A stretch of DNA of 64,000 nucleotides from Dongia_B sp964406155 (GTDB lineage: Bacteria > Pseudomonadota > Alphaproteobacteria > Dongiales > Dongiaceae). The notes below the pieces were generated by a model. The model was given only the letters and a program-made list of their open reading frames with translations, ran no database searches and had not been told where the DNA came from. A program made the translations under genes and the position numbers. Position 1 is the first letter of the stretch; each line of letters begins with the position of its first letter. Positions 36,177 through 44,745 of the stretch are shown piece by piece. Where the stretch lies: assembly GCA_964406155.1 (NCBI GenBank), contig CAYOQR010000021.1, forward strand, positions 1 through 64,000. The letters are read 5' to 3'.

Positions 36177-37388
36177 ATGGCTCGCCGTCCGCCTAATAAA
36201 TCGAACGCCGTTGTGCCGCGCCAGCCCGACGACCTAGATGCCTTGCTTCATGATAGTCCCACAGATGAAAAGCAGGGAGCCGCGGCTTCGCAAGGCTTCT
36301 CATTTCAGCAATGGTGGGCCGCTCTTGCCGTCGCTGAATCGCTAGCGACCGACACAGATTTCGCCGTGGGCATGGAAGTCAAGGAAGACGTCGCTCTCCT
36401 AGATTCTCCGAGCCAGCCAACTCGCATCGAGTTTTGCCAAATTAAGACAAATGAGCAAACCGGCGCCTGGACATTGAGGGGACTGCACACCAAAGGCCGA
36501 AAGCTAGTATCGGGGGATCATGAGCCATCTATTCTCGCCAAACTCTATAGGCGTCGCCAGGAATTCTCAGGGCACCCCACTAAATTACGGTTCATCTCAA
36601 ATACTAGCTTTAAGGTGCCAAATTCCGGCGGACAGCAAGTAAACAAGCATGATGAACACTTGGCAGAACTCGCTGATGCCGACAAATCAGCTATAGCAGC
36701 CGACATAGCGGCGCAACTCTCTATTAAAGCTTCTGATATCGATTTTCACGAAACACGGCTTCACCGCACAAATCTTCCTCTTCAAGAACAAGAAGTATTC
36801 GTCGGAGGAATGCTTGGAAAACTTAGTGAGGACGACGCACTTCCGTTTTTGCTCACCAAGCCGACCGTTGCTGCGCGACTATTAGCTTCCCAACTTCAAA
36901 GCTTGGGCTCTAACACCAATTATGCACGAAATTTCTCAGAGCTGCGCAGTCGTCTGTTATCACGTCAAGAAGCCTTAGCACTATTGATCAAAGTGGCTAG
37001 CGCAAAACCAAACATATCCGATGTGTTAGATGACGCAATCAATAGGCTAAATGCAGAGGGACACGATTTCGGAGATGTCCGCGCGATAAAGCGAGCATGC
37101 GCCCGAGCATGCCTCGATGCCGTGGATAGAACTAACTTGGTTTTTCGCGACATCGCTCGTGTACTTCTCGATGCGGAACATATCATCAGCAACCGATCTA
37201 TTCAGCCTAGCAAGCTCGGAGATCGAATGTCTCAGTTAGTCGACGATGCGAAAGTTGCTGCACCTCGACTTTTTTTCGGCCACCCTGATGCTTACATAAA
37301 CGCCATAGCTTTGTTGGTAATCAACGATGGAATCGACATCAACGTATTCACTACTGAAGTTAGTGCGCAATCTGAGGAACAAAAATGA
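36177..37388 (+). CDS. Cap4/DUF4297-type nuclease-domain protein (candidate defence effector)
   Basis: 403 residues. The N-terminal part matches the DUF4297/Cap4 PD-(D/E)xK pattern: GFSFQQWWA (40-47), then VGMEVKEDVALL with E67, E70 and D71, then IEFCQIKTN with E85, Q88 and K90. In known systems this domain cuts dsDNA when phage is sensed. Residues 150-400 are helical and not recognised; they may recruit or sense. The stop overlaps the next gene's start by ATGA, so the pair is co-translated. Base composition (many AT-ending codons, AGA, TTA, ATA) differs greatly from neighbours, implying transfer. Could be LmuA-like (Lamassu) or part of another Cap4-ATPase system. Confidence 0.75.
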   Translation: MARRPPNKSNAVVPRQPDDLDALLHDSPTDEKQGAAASQGFSFQQWWAALAVAESLATDTDFAVGMEVKEDVALLDSPSQPTRIEFCQIKTNEQTGAWTLRGLHTKGRKLVSGDHEPSILAKLYRRRQEFSGHPTKLRFISNTSFKVPNSGGQQVNKHDEHLAELADADKSAIAADIAAQLSIKASDIDFHETRLHRTNLPLQEQEVFVGGMLGKLSEDDALPFLLTKPTVAARLLASQLQSLGSNTNYARNFSELRSRLLSRQEALALLIKVASAKPNISDVLDDAINRLNAEGHDFGDVRAIKRACARACLDAVDRTNLVFRDIARVLLDAEHIISNRSIQPSKLGDRMSQLVDDAKVAAPRLFFGHPDAYINAIALLVINDGIDINVFTTEVSAQSEEQK

Positions 37389-39118
37389 GCCGGCGCGTGA
37401 CCTTCAAGACACTCTGGCTCGTCTCAGAAGCCGAAAGGAAAGCCAGACGGCAAGTTTTTCGGACGAACAAGACACTCTTTTTGGGTGGCAACGGGACCGG
37501 TAAGTCACGTTTGACTAAGAACATGTTTTGGGTGTTCGGTTGCGAGCCCCTCAAACGTGACGTTGGCGCCTGGGATCCTGACACTGTCGTCGGTTTAGAC
37601 TTTGAATATAAAGACAAGAACTACTTAGTTCTGCGCCAAGGTAAGCGCATGGGGCTCTTCACGGAAGACGGAAAACTCTTGTTTGCAGCCGACAACCAGA
37701 GCTCATGGGCACGCGAAATTTCACCTTTCTTTGGTTACCATCTTCAATTTCAGCGACCGAATGCGAACATCTTTAGCCAAGCTGGGCCGGACTATTTGAC
37801 ACTTCCATTTTATATGGATCAGGACGGAAGTTGGGGTAGCGACTGGGATACTTACAAATCGCTCACTCAGTTCAAGGGATCTGCCAAGAAGCTTGCTTTT
37901 CAAGCCTTTCTCGGAATGCGTCCCAATGCCTATTTCAAGGCAAAACAATTGAAAGACCAAGCACATGGGTACGTTCTCGAAAAACGCCGTGAACTTGATG
38001 CTCAAAGAATAGCATTTCATAAGGTACGAGGCGTTTTGCCGAAGAATCTTCCATCATTAAATATTAAAGCATTTAGAGCTGAACTAGCAGAGCTCGGGCA
38101 AAAGGCTTTAAAAGTGCAAAAGCAACAAGTTGAGCTGCAAGCCAAACTGCTAACTACTGTGAATCTTCGGCAAAAGGTAAACACCGAGCTACAGTTGGCA
38201 GTCGGCGCGCACAAGGATCTTGTAGCGGATTTAACATATCTATCCTCGGTTCCTGACGGAACTCTCGAATGCCCAACGTGTGGAACTATTCATATAGAAT
38301 CATTTCATGCTCGCCTCCAATTGTCACAAGACATTGAAGCTATGACGGCTCTCGTTGCTGAACTCTCAAGAACCGCGACAGGTGCTCAAGAGGAGGAAGC
38401 GAAAATACGATCAGAGCTTCGGAAAATTGAAAGAGCGCTTGCCGATCTTGAACTGCTCACGCATGAGCGTAGGGCTCAGCTTAAGTTGGAAGACGTATTA
38501 GCGGCCCATAGCAAAAAAACGCTTGATGTTGCCTTTGAAAAAGTAACGTCAGAGTTAAATATGTCGCTATCTAAATTAGAAGAAGACAAAGCAATTCATG
38601 CTGCGACAGTCAAGCAGTATGAAGACCGCGCTCGACAGAAGGAAGTCTCGGACTATTACTCAGCACAGTTAACTAGACTTTCGGGTCTGCTAAACGTGCC
38701 CAAAGATGAGCAAATCTCGAAACCTAAACCTGGTGATCGCGGAGCGGCTGGTGGAAGTTCAGCTGCTCGATCATTGTTAGCCGTCCACTTAGCGATGCTT
38801 GCCACAAATGCAGAACACGGAGACACTGCAATGTTTCCATTTGTTGTCGACACCCCTCAACAGTCAGGTCAGGACGAGACCAATCTCCGATCTATGATCC
38901 GAGTGCTCGGTGAATCTGCAGGATTTAAGCATCAGGTTATTTTAGCTGTCGAAGAGTTGCCGTCGGCATTAGATGTAAGCGAGTTTGAGATAGTGCATTT
39001 TGATACCGGGAAAGGCGCACTGCACGAGAAAGAGTTCGTGATTGCTGTTGATCGATTGAAAGTACCCCTGCGATCGATGCAGGATCAGATTTTAGCTCAA
39101 CATGAAAAATCAGAATGA
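37385..39118 (+). CDS. Rad50/SMC-like coiled-coil ATPase with CxxC hook
   Basis: 577 residues. Walker A GGNGTGKS at 34-41; a first coiled coil about 190-285; a zinc-hook-like CPTC at 296-299; a returning coiled coil about 310-425; ABC-signature-like GGSSAARSLLAVHLAML at 456-471; Walker B FPFVVDTPQQ at 485-492, where the usual catalytic Glu after the Asp is replaced by Thr, as in some defence-type ATPases with a D-[ST]-P motif. It is much shorter than true SMC proteins. With the upstream Cap4-type nuclease it forms a two-gene module like LmuA/LmuB or DdmA/DdmC in logic. AT-rich: I count 20 G/C in the 60 bases 38521-38580. No third gene (LmuC-like) is present. Confidence 0.8.
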   Translation: MSRRVTFKTLWLVSEAERKARRQVFRTNKTLFLGGNGTGKSRLTKNMFWVFGCEPLKRDVGAWDPDTVVGLDFEYKDKNYLVLRQGKRMGLFTEDGKLLFAADNQSSWAREISPFFGYHLQFQRPNANIFSQAGPDYLTLPFYMDQDGSWGSDWDTYKSLTQFKGSAKKLAFQAFLGMRPNAYFKAKQLKDQAHGYVLEKRRELDAQRIAFHKVRGVLPKNLPSLNIKAFRAELAELGQKALKVQKQQVELQAKLLTTVNLRQKVNTELQLAVGAHKDLVADLTYLSSVPDGTLECPTCGTIHIESFHARLQLSQDIEAMTALVAELSRTATGAQEEEAKIRSELRKIERALADLELLTHERRAQLKLEDVLAAHSKKTLDVAFEKVTSELNMSLSKLEEDKAIHAATVKQYEDRARQKEVSDYYSAQLTRLSGLLNVPKDEQISKPKPGDRGAAGGSSAARSLLAVHLAMLATNAEHGDTAMFPFVVDTPQQSGQDETNLRSMIRVLGESAGFKHQVILAVEELPSALDVSEFEIVHFDTGKGALHEKEFVIAVDRLKVPLRSMQDQILAQHEKSE

Positions 39119-39176
39119 TACATTTTCTGAAGCAGTATGTGCTCGGTGTACATCGTCCTTAAGCAAACCATATCTC

Positions 39177-40877
39177 TCAAAAAAACGGATCCCACTCACT
39201 CACCACCCTGCCCGCATCCCCGCCCCCGAAATGCCGCCCGGCCGCAGTACCGGCCATTGCCGGATAGGCATAAGTGAGCGCCAGGGCATCGGCGATGTCG
39301 GGTGAGGCCAGGCCGCGTTTTTTCATCTCCTCCTTGCGTTCGAGCTGGATTTCGTCGCGGGCGTTGAAGCCGTATTCGATGGCGGTCAAGTCGGCGATCA
39401 GTTCGGGGTCGTCGGGGAGTGCGAGGCCGGATTTGAGGGCCTGGCGGAGATTGCCGTAGATCTCGGCGCGCTTGTTGGCGTAGCGCTCGATCTCGTCGGT
39501 CAGCGAGAGGCCGTCGGCCTTGGCGCCGAACTGGACGCCGATCACATTGACATGGAGCTGGCGCAGGCGATCGACCACGCCGGCGCCGACACCGCCTTCA
39601 TCGACGAAGATCGCATCGGCGCGCAGGCGCCGCGCCTCCTCGGCCACGCGGCCGGCGAGCGTCATGGTATCGACATTGCGCAGGCGGATGGGCGCCAGCG
39701 TCCGGGCATCGCGGCCGCGGCGCGGATAGATGACGCTCTGGTCGTCGCCGAAGCGGGCGACATCGACGCCGATCACCAGCGCGTCATGGGCGAAGGCGCG
39801 CGTTTCCGCCTTGAGGGCGGCCTGGATCAGATCGCTGCCGATGAACTGCATCGAGCCGGCGCGCGGGAACTGGCCCTTCACGCGCACCCGCACGAAATCG
39901 CTGTCCTCGCCGTAATCGGCGATCCAGCGCGCGATCTGCGTCTTGTTGGTGAGGACGACATGGCGGCTGTCGATCTGGCGATGGCGCCAGCGATGCCGCC
40001 AGCGCCCGAAGCATTCGCGGAACCGCCCGCTGTTGCGCGTGGGATTGCCGAAGGCGCACCACAGGATCTCGGTTCCCTGGTCGGTCAGCGCGCCCTCGGT
40101 CGTCTCCCAGATCACATCGGGAATGGCCGAAGCCTCGTCGAAGACGACGATCAGCCGCTTGCCCTGGTTGTGCAGGCCGGCGAAGGCCTCGGTGTTGCGC
40201 TCCGACCACGGTACCATGTCGATGCGCCAGGTCTTCTCATGCCCCGGCTGCGCCGCATAGATCGCCGTCGCCGAAAGCGTGAACCAGTCGTGGCACAAAC
40301 ACAGGCGATGCCATTTCGCCAGCTCCGCCCAGGTCTTGGTGCGGAGCTGGCTGTCGGTATTGGCGGTGACGACGCCGCGCGTCTCCTCATGGGTCGAGAG
40401 CGCCCAGAGCAGCAGCCAGGCGACCAGCGCCGATTTGCCGATGCCATGGCCGCTGGCAACGGCGATTTGCACGGGGGTGATCTGGACGGGGGTGATCTGG
40501 GCGGGGGCGATCTGGGCGGGGGCGATCTGGGTTGGCCCGATTTGGGCTGAACCGGTCTCGGTTGAAGCAATGCGGGTGGCTGTGTTGTCTTGAGTGATGC
40601 CGTCATCGGGCGCGGCCTCGACGGCCGCCAGAGCCTTACTCAGCGCCGCCTGGTCATCCGGCGCCTCGCCTGCGGCCTGCTCGCGCCCAAGCAATCCCTC
40701 GCCGATCTCGCGCAGGATCGCCCGCTGCCATTCGTCCGGGCCCCGGCGATCCGCCAGCACCGTGCCGGGCACGCCCCAGGGAAAGGCATAAAGCACGAAA
40801 CCCAAGGGATTGCGGCTGAACGAGGCGATATCGGCGATCAATTGCCGCTCGGCGGCAAGGCTGTCGCTTTGCGTCAT
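39177..40877 (-). CDS. Phage terminase large subunit
   Basis: 566 residues, apparently intact. Walker A SGHGIGKSALV (143-149), Walker B VVFDEASAIPD, and the nuclease domain starting VIGVDVARFGDDQSV with later SPDIADALALTYA. It would cut and package phage DNA. Directly before the Walker A strand lie five pentapeptides (QIGPT QIAPA QIAPA QITPV QITPV) encoded by 15-bp repeats at 40464-40544, not expected in a terminase. The small subunit gene lies upstream on the same strand, separated by a 570-bp REP-filled gap. No portal, capsid or other phage gene is nearby, so this is a remnant or domesticated copy. Confidence 0.9.
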   Translation of the reverse strand: MTQSDSLAAERQLIADIASFSRNPLGFVLYAFPWGVPGTVLADRRGPDEWQRAILREIGEGLLGREQAAGEAPDDQAALSKALAAVEAAPDDGITQDNTATRIASTETGSAQIGPTQIAPAQIAPAQITPVQITPVQIAVASGHGIGKSALVAWLLLWALSTHEETRGVVTANTDSQLRTKTWAELAKWHRLCLCHDWFTLSATAIYAAQPGHEKTWRIDMVPWSERNTEAFAGLHNQGKRLIVVFDEASAIPDVIWETTEGALTDQGTEILWCAFGNPTRNSGRFRECFGRWRHRWRHRQIDSRHVVLTNKTQIARWIADYGEDSDFVRVRVKGQFPRAGSMQFIGSDLIQAALKAETRAFAHDALVIGVDVARFGDDQSVIYPRRGRDARTLAPIRLRNVDTMTLAGRVAEEARRLRADAIFVDEGGVGAGVVDRLRQLHVNVIGVQFGAKADGLSLTDEIERYANKRAEIYGNLRQALKSGLALPDDPELIADLTAIEYGFNARDEIQLERKEEMKKRGLASPDIADALALTYAYPAMAGTAAGRHFGGGDAGRVVSEWDPFF

Positions 40878-41444
40878 GATGCGGTGTCACCTTTCATCGC
40901 TTGCTCCTGTTGGGTGCTCGGGGTTGTGCCTGATGTGCTGAAGGTGTTGATGCGTCGATAGTCGGATGCCATTCGATGCGATAGAAGCATCGACCGTCGG
41001 CATCTCATCTGACGTTGCCTCCCCTCACTCCGACCCTCTCCCGCCTCGTCGGCGTAGGCCGACATCCGTCGGCAGGGAGAGAGGGAGTGCTATTGCGGAC
41101 CTTGCATCCACTCATCGGCCCCCCGACCTGCCCTCGGGCTTAACCCGAGGATTGACCTAGGAGTCCATAAGTGAAAGCAGAGCGCTACATCTCGCATGGA
41201 TTGCCGGGTCAAGCCCGGCAATGACAACGGAGAGGGCACCTACGCTGTTGCGGACCTTGGCATCCACTCCTCTGTCACCCCCGGGATTGACCCGGGGGTC
41301 CATGGGAAATGCCGTGCACCGCCTCTCCCCTGGAGTGCCCTGCCGACGAATGTCGGCCTATGCCGACAGGATCAAGTCCGGCAATGACAACCGAGAGAGA
41401 AGGCGCGCCCTGTGCGAGGCTGGGAAACACTCCCCTGCCCTCGC
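40878..41444. repeat. Gap with REP-like repeats between terminase genes
   Basis: Family B at about 41020-41090 (CCCTCACTCCGACCCTCTCC, GTCGGCGTAGGCCGACATCC), then family A pairs at about 41130-41225 and 41268-41385. No gene. Confidence 0.8.
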
Positions 41445-42509
41445 CTAATCCTCCTGCCGGCCCTCCGCGCGCCGGTCGCCACGTGCCGATGATGCGATCA
41501 CCTCGCCCTCGATCACCCGCGCCTCATCGCCTGGGCGCGCGCTGTCGCCGCTCCGTCCGTTTGTCATCTGTTCATCGCGCACGCGCTTGCGGGCGGCTTC
41601 GATGGCATGGGCGAGGTCGCTGCCGACGCCGAGTTCGACGCGGTCCTTGAACAGGCCGAGATAGCGGCCCAGCAGTTCCAGCGCCTTGGTCTTGTCCCAG
41701 CGCTTGATCTTGCGCAGCTCCAGCACGGGCGTCTCGGTTGCGGCATCGTCCGCCACCTCGCTCGCCGGGCCACCGGCCGCGTCATTCGTCTCACCGGCCG
41801 TCATCGCATCGGTCGTCATCGCCTCGGCGGTCGCCCCAGCGCCGCCTTTGCCGCGTGCTCCCGGGCGTGTGCCGGCCGTGCGCGAACTGCTTGCCCGTGA
41901 ACTACTTGCCCGCGAACCGGCCGCGCGGGAACCGCCCGCGCGAGAACCGCCCGCGCGCGAGCCGGCGAGAACCAGCACCTCCATGGCGGCGATGCTGGCG
42001 GCATTGGCCTCGTCCAACTCGTGGATCGGCTTCAACCGCCCGTCCGGGGTGAAGAGGTCGCGCGGATCGGCGAAAGCCAGCTTCGCCAGTTCCGCGACGA
42101 TGCGCTCGACGGTGACTTCGCGCCGCGCCCGCACACCTGCCTGCGCGGCCTCGATCGCCGCCGCCACCAGCGGCAGCCGCAGCAGTTTATAGGCCTGGCT
42201 TCGGGCGCTCGTGGGTGTGTAGCCCGCAAGCTGCGCGGCCTCCCTGGCATTGCCCAGTTTCAGATAGAGTTCGACGAAGCGCGACTGCCGTGCGGTCAGC
42301 ACCTTGCCGCACCAGCCGCTCGATCCAGCGCCGCCGGCATGGCCGGTATCGGCGCGGCCGGATGCGACACGACCGGATGCGATGCGGCGCGGGCCAGGAT
42401 CCAGGTTCAGATCCAGCTCCAGATTCAAGCCAGGATGTGGGCTTCGACCTGAGTCCGGACCTGGCATCTGTTCCGGTATCGGTGCCGGCAATCGGGGTTT
42501 TCGTGTCAT
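41445..42509 (-). CDS. Terminase small subunit with low-complexity insertions
   Basis: 354 residues from ATG 42509 (MTRKPRLPAP). The core (LTARQSRFVELYLKLGNAREAAQLAGYTPTSARSQAYKLLRLP) is the HTH of the terminase small subunit family, followed by ERIVAELAKLAFADPRDLFTPDGRLKPI and a later WDKTKALELLGRYLGLFKDR. The family is normally about 150-200 residues; here the extra length comes from an N-terminal repeat zone (LNLELDLNLDPG, SGRVASGRAD) and an insert of six or more GSRAG/SSRAS pentapeptides at about 41871-41971. It should bind phage DNA ends with the large subunit. Confidence 0.82.
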   Translation of the reverse strand: MTRKPRLPAPIPEQMPGPDSGRSPHPGLNLELDLNLDPGPRRIASGRVASGRADTGHAGGAGSSGWCGKVLTARQSRFVELYLKLGNAREAAQLAGYTPTSARSQAYKLLRLPLVAAAIEAAQAGVRARREVTVERIVAELAKLAFADPRDLFTPDGRLKPIHELDEANAASIAAMEVLVLAGSRAGGSRAGGSRAAGSRASSSRASSSRTAGTRPGARGKGGAGATAEAMTTDAMTAGETNDAAGGPASEVADDAATETPVLELRKIKRWDKTKALELLGRYLGLFKDRVELGVGSDLAHAIEAARKRVRDEQMTNGRSGDSARPGDEARVIEGEVIASSARGDRRAEGRQED

Positions 42510-43092
42510 GACGGCAGCATAACCGAATATTGTTAATTTATCAACATAATGAAAATGACGTTGCGTGAAATCCGGCCGGCACCAAGCCCGCAACCGCCGC
42601 GCAACCAGCACCGAAACCACGCACATTCCTATATAAATAAATAATTATTTTAAGAAAGATAAGAATAAGGTGACGCTTGAGGACATTTTTATAAACACAA
42701 TATGCGATCCGATGCTGCCTCCGGTGGTGATGTCTCTCTCCCCGGTCGCCGCAACCCGCAACGGCGCGGTTTTCCTGAGGCCGCCGGTTGCGCTCCGGTG
42801 CCCCCGACGGGGCCGGGCCGGATGTCTCCAACCCTGCGAACGTCCGATCACATCCGCGCGATGGCGGCCGCAACGGGGGGATCCACGGAGCCGGCGGCCG
42901 GAATAACTTGGCCGGTTCGCCGTCTGTGTTCAGGCGGCGGTTGCACCACAACCTGAAGCCTGAGCGCCGGCCGCCGGAACGGCACATCGATCAATCGATC
43001 GCCAACCTCCCAATCGCCAATCTCTCAATCGCCAACCTCTCAATCGATGAACCATCCCCACACGACAAAGCATCCAATGAGGGAGACAGCAC
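42510..43092. other. Gap with AT-rich tract and tandem repeat
   Basis: An AT-rich segment at about 42622-42700 (TATATAAATAAATAATTATT) stands out in GC-rich DNA and could hold promoters or mark a boundary. About four 15-bp units of CAATCGCCAACCTCT lie at about 42985-43048. No gene recognised. Confidence 0.5.
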
Positions 43093-43872
43093 ATGAACAA
43101 GCTTCCCCCGAACACCCGGCTCCAAAACACCCGTCCCCAGAACTCCCATTCCCAGAACTCCCATTCTCCCGGTACTCGTCCCACTGACATCCGCCATCCG
43201 AACACCCGCCGCGCGCGCCTGGCACTGCTGGCGGCGGCCAGTGTGCTGGCGTTCGGCCTCGGCCTGGCCCCGGCCGACGCCAAGGATAAGGACCATGGCA
43301 ACGGCAATGGTGCCGCCAGCCATGCCACCAGCCAAGGCAATGGTCAAAGCAACGGCAGCGCATCGGGAAGCAGTGCATCGGGAACCGGTGCATCCGGCAA
43401 CGGCGCGGCCAGTAACGGCACCGCCGGCAACAGCGCAGCCACCGGCGGCGTCAGCACCGCGAGCCTCGGCACCTCGGCCGGCACCGGCGCCATGGCCGGC
43501 ATTGACAAGCAGCACGCCACCACCGCCTCGGCCACGGCCGATGCCACCGCGCCCGGTGTGACCGCGACCTCGGTCACCCAATCGCGCACCATCGTCACGC
43601 CGCATATGGTGATGAGCAAGTCAAAGTCGATGACCAAGGTGAAGGGCGTCGATGGCGACATGGCGATGGCCAAGTCGCACAGCATGGCGAAGACATTGGA
43701 TACGCCCGGTAATGTCTCCACCCGCACCACCACGCGCACCGGTGTGAAGGCCACGGGCGATGCCACGGCCAATGCGACTGCCGGCGCCACGGCGACCATC
43801 GGCAATGGCAGCGGCACCAGCGCCGGCGACAGCGCCGTCAGCGATGCGGGCACCAGTGCCTCCATCAAATAG
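43093..43872 (+). CDS. Secreted Ser/Gly/Ala/Thr-rich low-complexity protein
   Basis: 259 residues; GAGGGAG lies upstream of the ATG. Residues 6-40 are pentapeptide-like (NTRLQ NTRPQ NSHSQ NSHSP), encoded by 15-bp repeats, preceding a signal-like hydrophobic stretch (RARLALLAAASVLAFGLGLAPADA). The mature part is rich in Gly, Ser, Asn, Ala and Thr (GNGNGAASHATSQGNGQSNG) with a less biased middle (VMSKSKSMTKVKGVDGDMAMAKSHSMAKT). Resembles surface or matrix-like low-complexity proteins; no domain recognised. A signal peptide starting this far in is unusual, so a later start is possible. Confidence 0.6.
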   Translation: MNKLPPNTRLQNTRPQNSHSQNSHSPGTRPTDIRHPNTRRARLALLAAASVLAFGLGLAPADAKDKDHGNGNGAASHATSQGNGQSNGSASGSSASGTGASGNGAASNGTAGNSAATGGVSTASLGTSAGTGAMAGIDKQHATTASATADATAPGVTATSVTQSRTIVTPHMVMSKSKSMTKVKGVDGDMAMAKSHSMAKTLDTPGNVSTRTTTRTGVKATGDATANATAGATATIGNGSGTSAGDSAVSDAGTSASIK

Positions 43873-44262
43873 AGCGACGCCGCCCCATCCCATGAGACGC
43901 AGCGGCGAATAAGACGACGCGGGGGCCGCGACAATATCGCGGCCGCCGGTCGGCATGCCGGGCAGGACGTGCCGGGCGTAGCCTGTCACGCGGCTCCATC
44001 CCTGCGCTTCCCGCACGATCCCGCGACGGCGCGTGCTTCGCGTGCGACGGCGGAACACCTTTGCATGCGGAGCCGGTTCGCGCCTTCCCGGTCCACTTGC
44101 CCCGTCCACTTTCCAGGCCGCTTCGCCGCTGCCCAGGACGCTGCACGGCAGCCATGTCGGAACCGGATGACGTGCCGGGCGTTTTGTTCCATGCGGGTGT
44201 TTCATCGACAGATTTCACGTCGACAGACTTCACCCGGCCTTGAGCACCACAGGAGGCCCAGC

Positions 44263-44463
44263 ATGCCGCAGCAGACACGCGAACTCGATCGCGAGAAACT
44301 GATTCATGAGCGCGCCGAGAAGATCTGGCGCGAACAGGGCAGCGATCTCTACCGCCCTGAGGATTACCGCGCCATCGCCGAACGCATGATCCGCGAGGAA
44401 GAGGAGCTTGGCCTGCCGGTCAACCCCTATCCCACCAACCGCCACGTACCGGATCGGCCCTGA
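44263..44463 (+). CDS. Small DUF2934-like protein
   Basis: 66 residues; AGGAGG lies 8 bases upstream of ATG 44263. HERAEKIWREQGSDLYRPEDYRAIAERMI resembles the DUF2934 pattern (RAYELWEEEGRP..HWLQAE). Charged helical, no export signal. Function unknown. Its stop runs directly into a 15-bp tandem repeat. Confidence 0.7.
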   Translation: MPQQTRELDREKLIHERAEKIWREQGSDLYRPEDYRAIAERMIREEEELGLPVNPYPTNRHVPDRP

Positions 44464-44512
44464 CCGGATCGGCCCTGACCGGATCGGCCCTGACCGGATC
44501 GGCCCTGAGCGA
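44450..44512. repeat. 15-bp tandem repeat, four copies
   Basis: CCTGACCGGATCGGC repeats about four times almost perfectly; the first copy covers the last codons and the stop of the preceding gene. Confidence 0.9.
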
Positions 44513-44689
44513 TCATCTCGCGCGGGGCGAAGACAATCACACGGCTTGTGGTTGCGGTGGCCTCGCCTGCCCATCTCATCGCAGGAATTTGTCGAGGAAT
44601 GCGGCAATGCCAGCGGCAGCGACCTTCGCCGACTCCTCAATGCGACAGACAAGTCAATAACGACCGTCCTTCACGCGCGCCGCCCCTAC

Positions 44690-44745
44690 CCGGCTTGCCC
44701 TTATTCAGCCTGTCCCTATTCAGCTTGTCCCTATTCAGCTTGCCT
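44690..44745. repeat. 15-bp tandem repeat at the 3' end of the flippase-like gene
   Basis: CCCTATTCAGCTTGT-like units occur three to four times; the last one spans the stop codon of the minus-strand gene (44731). Confidence 0.85.

Noticed and set aside
39102..39305. 67-codon frame overlapping the end of the ATPase gene and the terminase gene
   Set aside because: Runs across the island boundary and antisense into terminase; no ribosome site or homology-like features.
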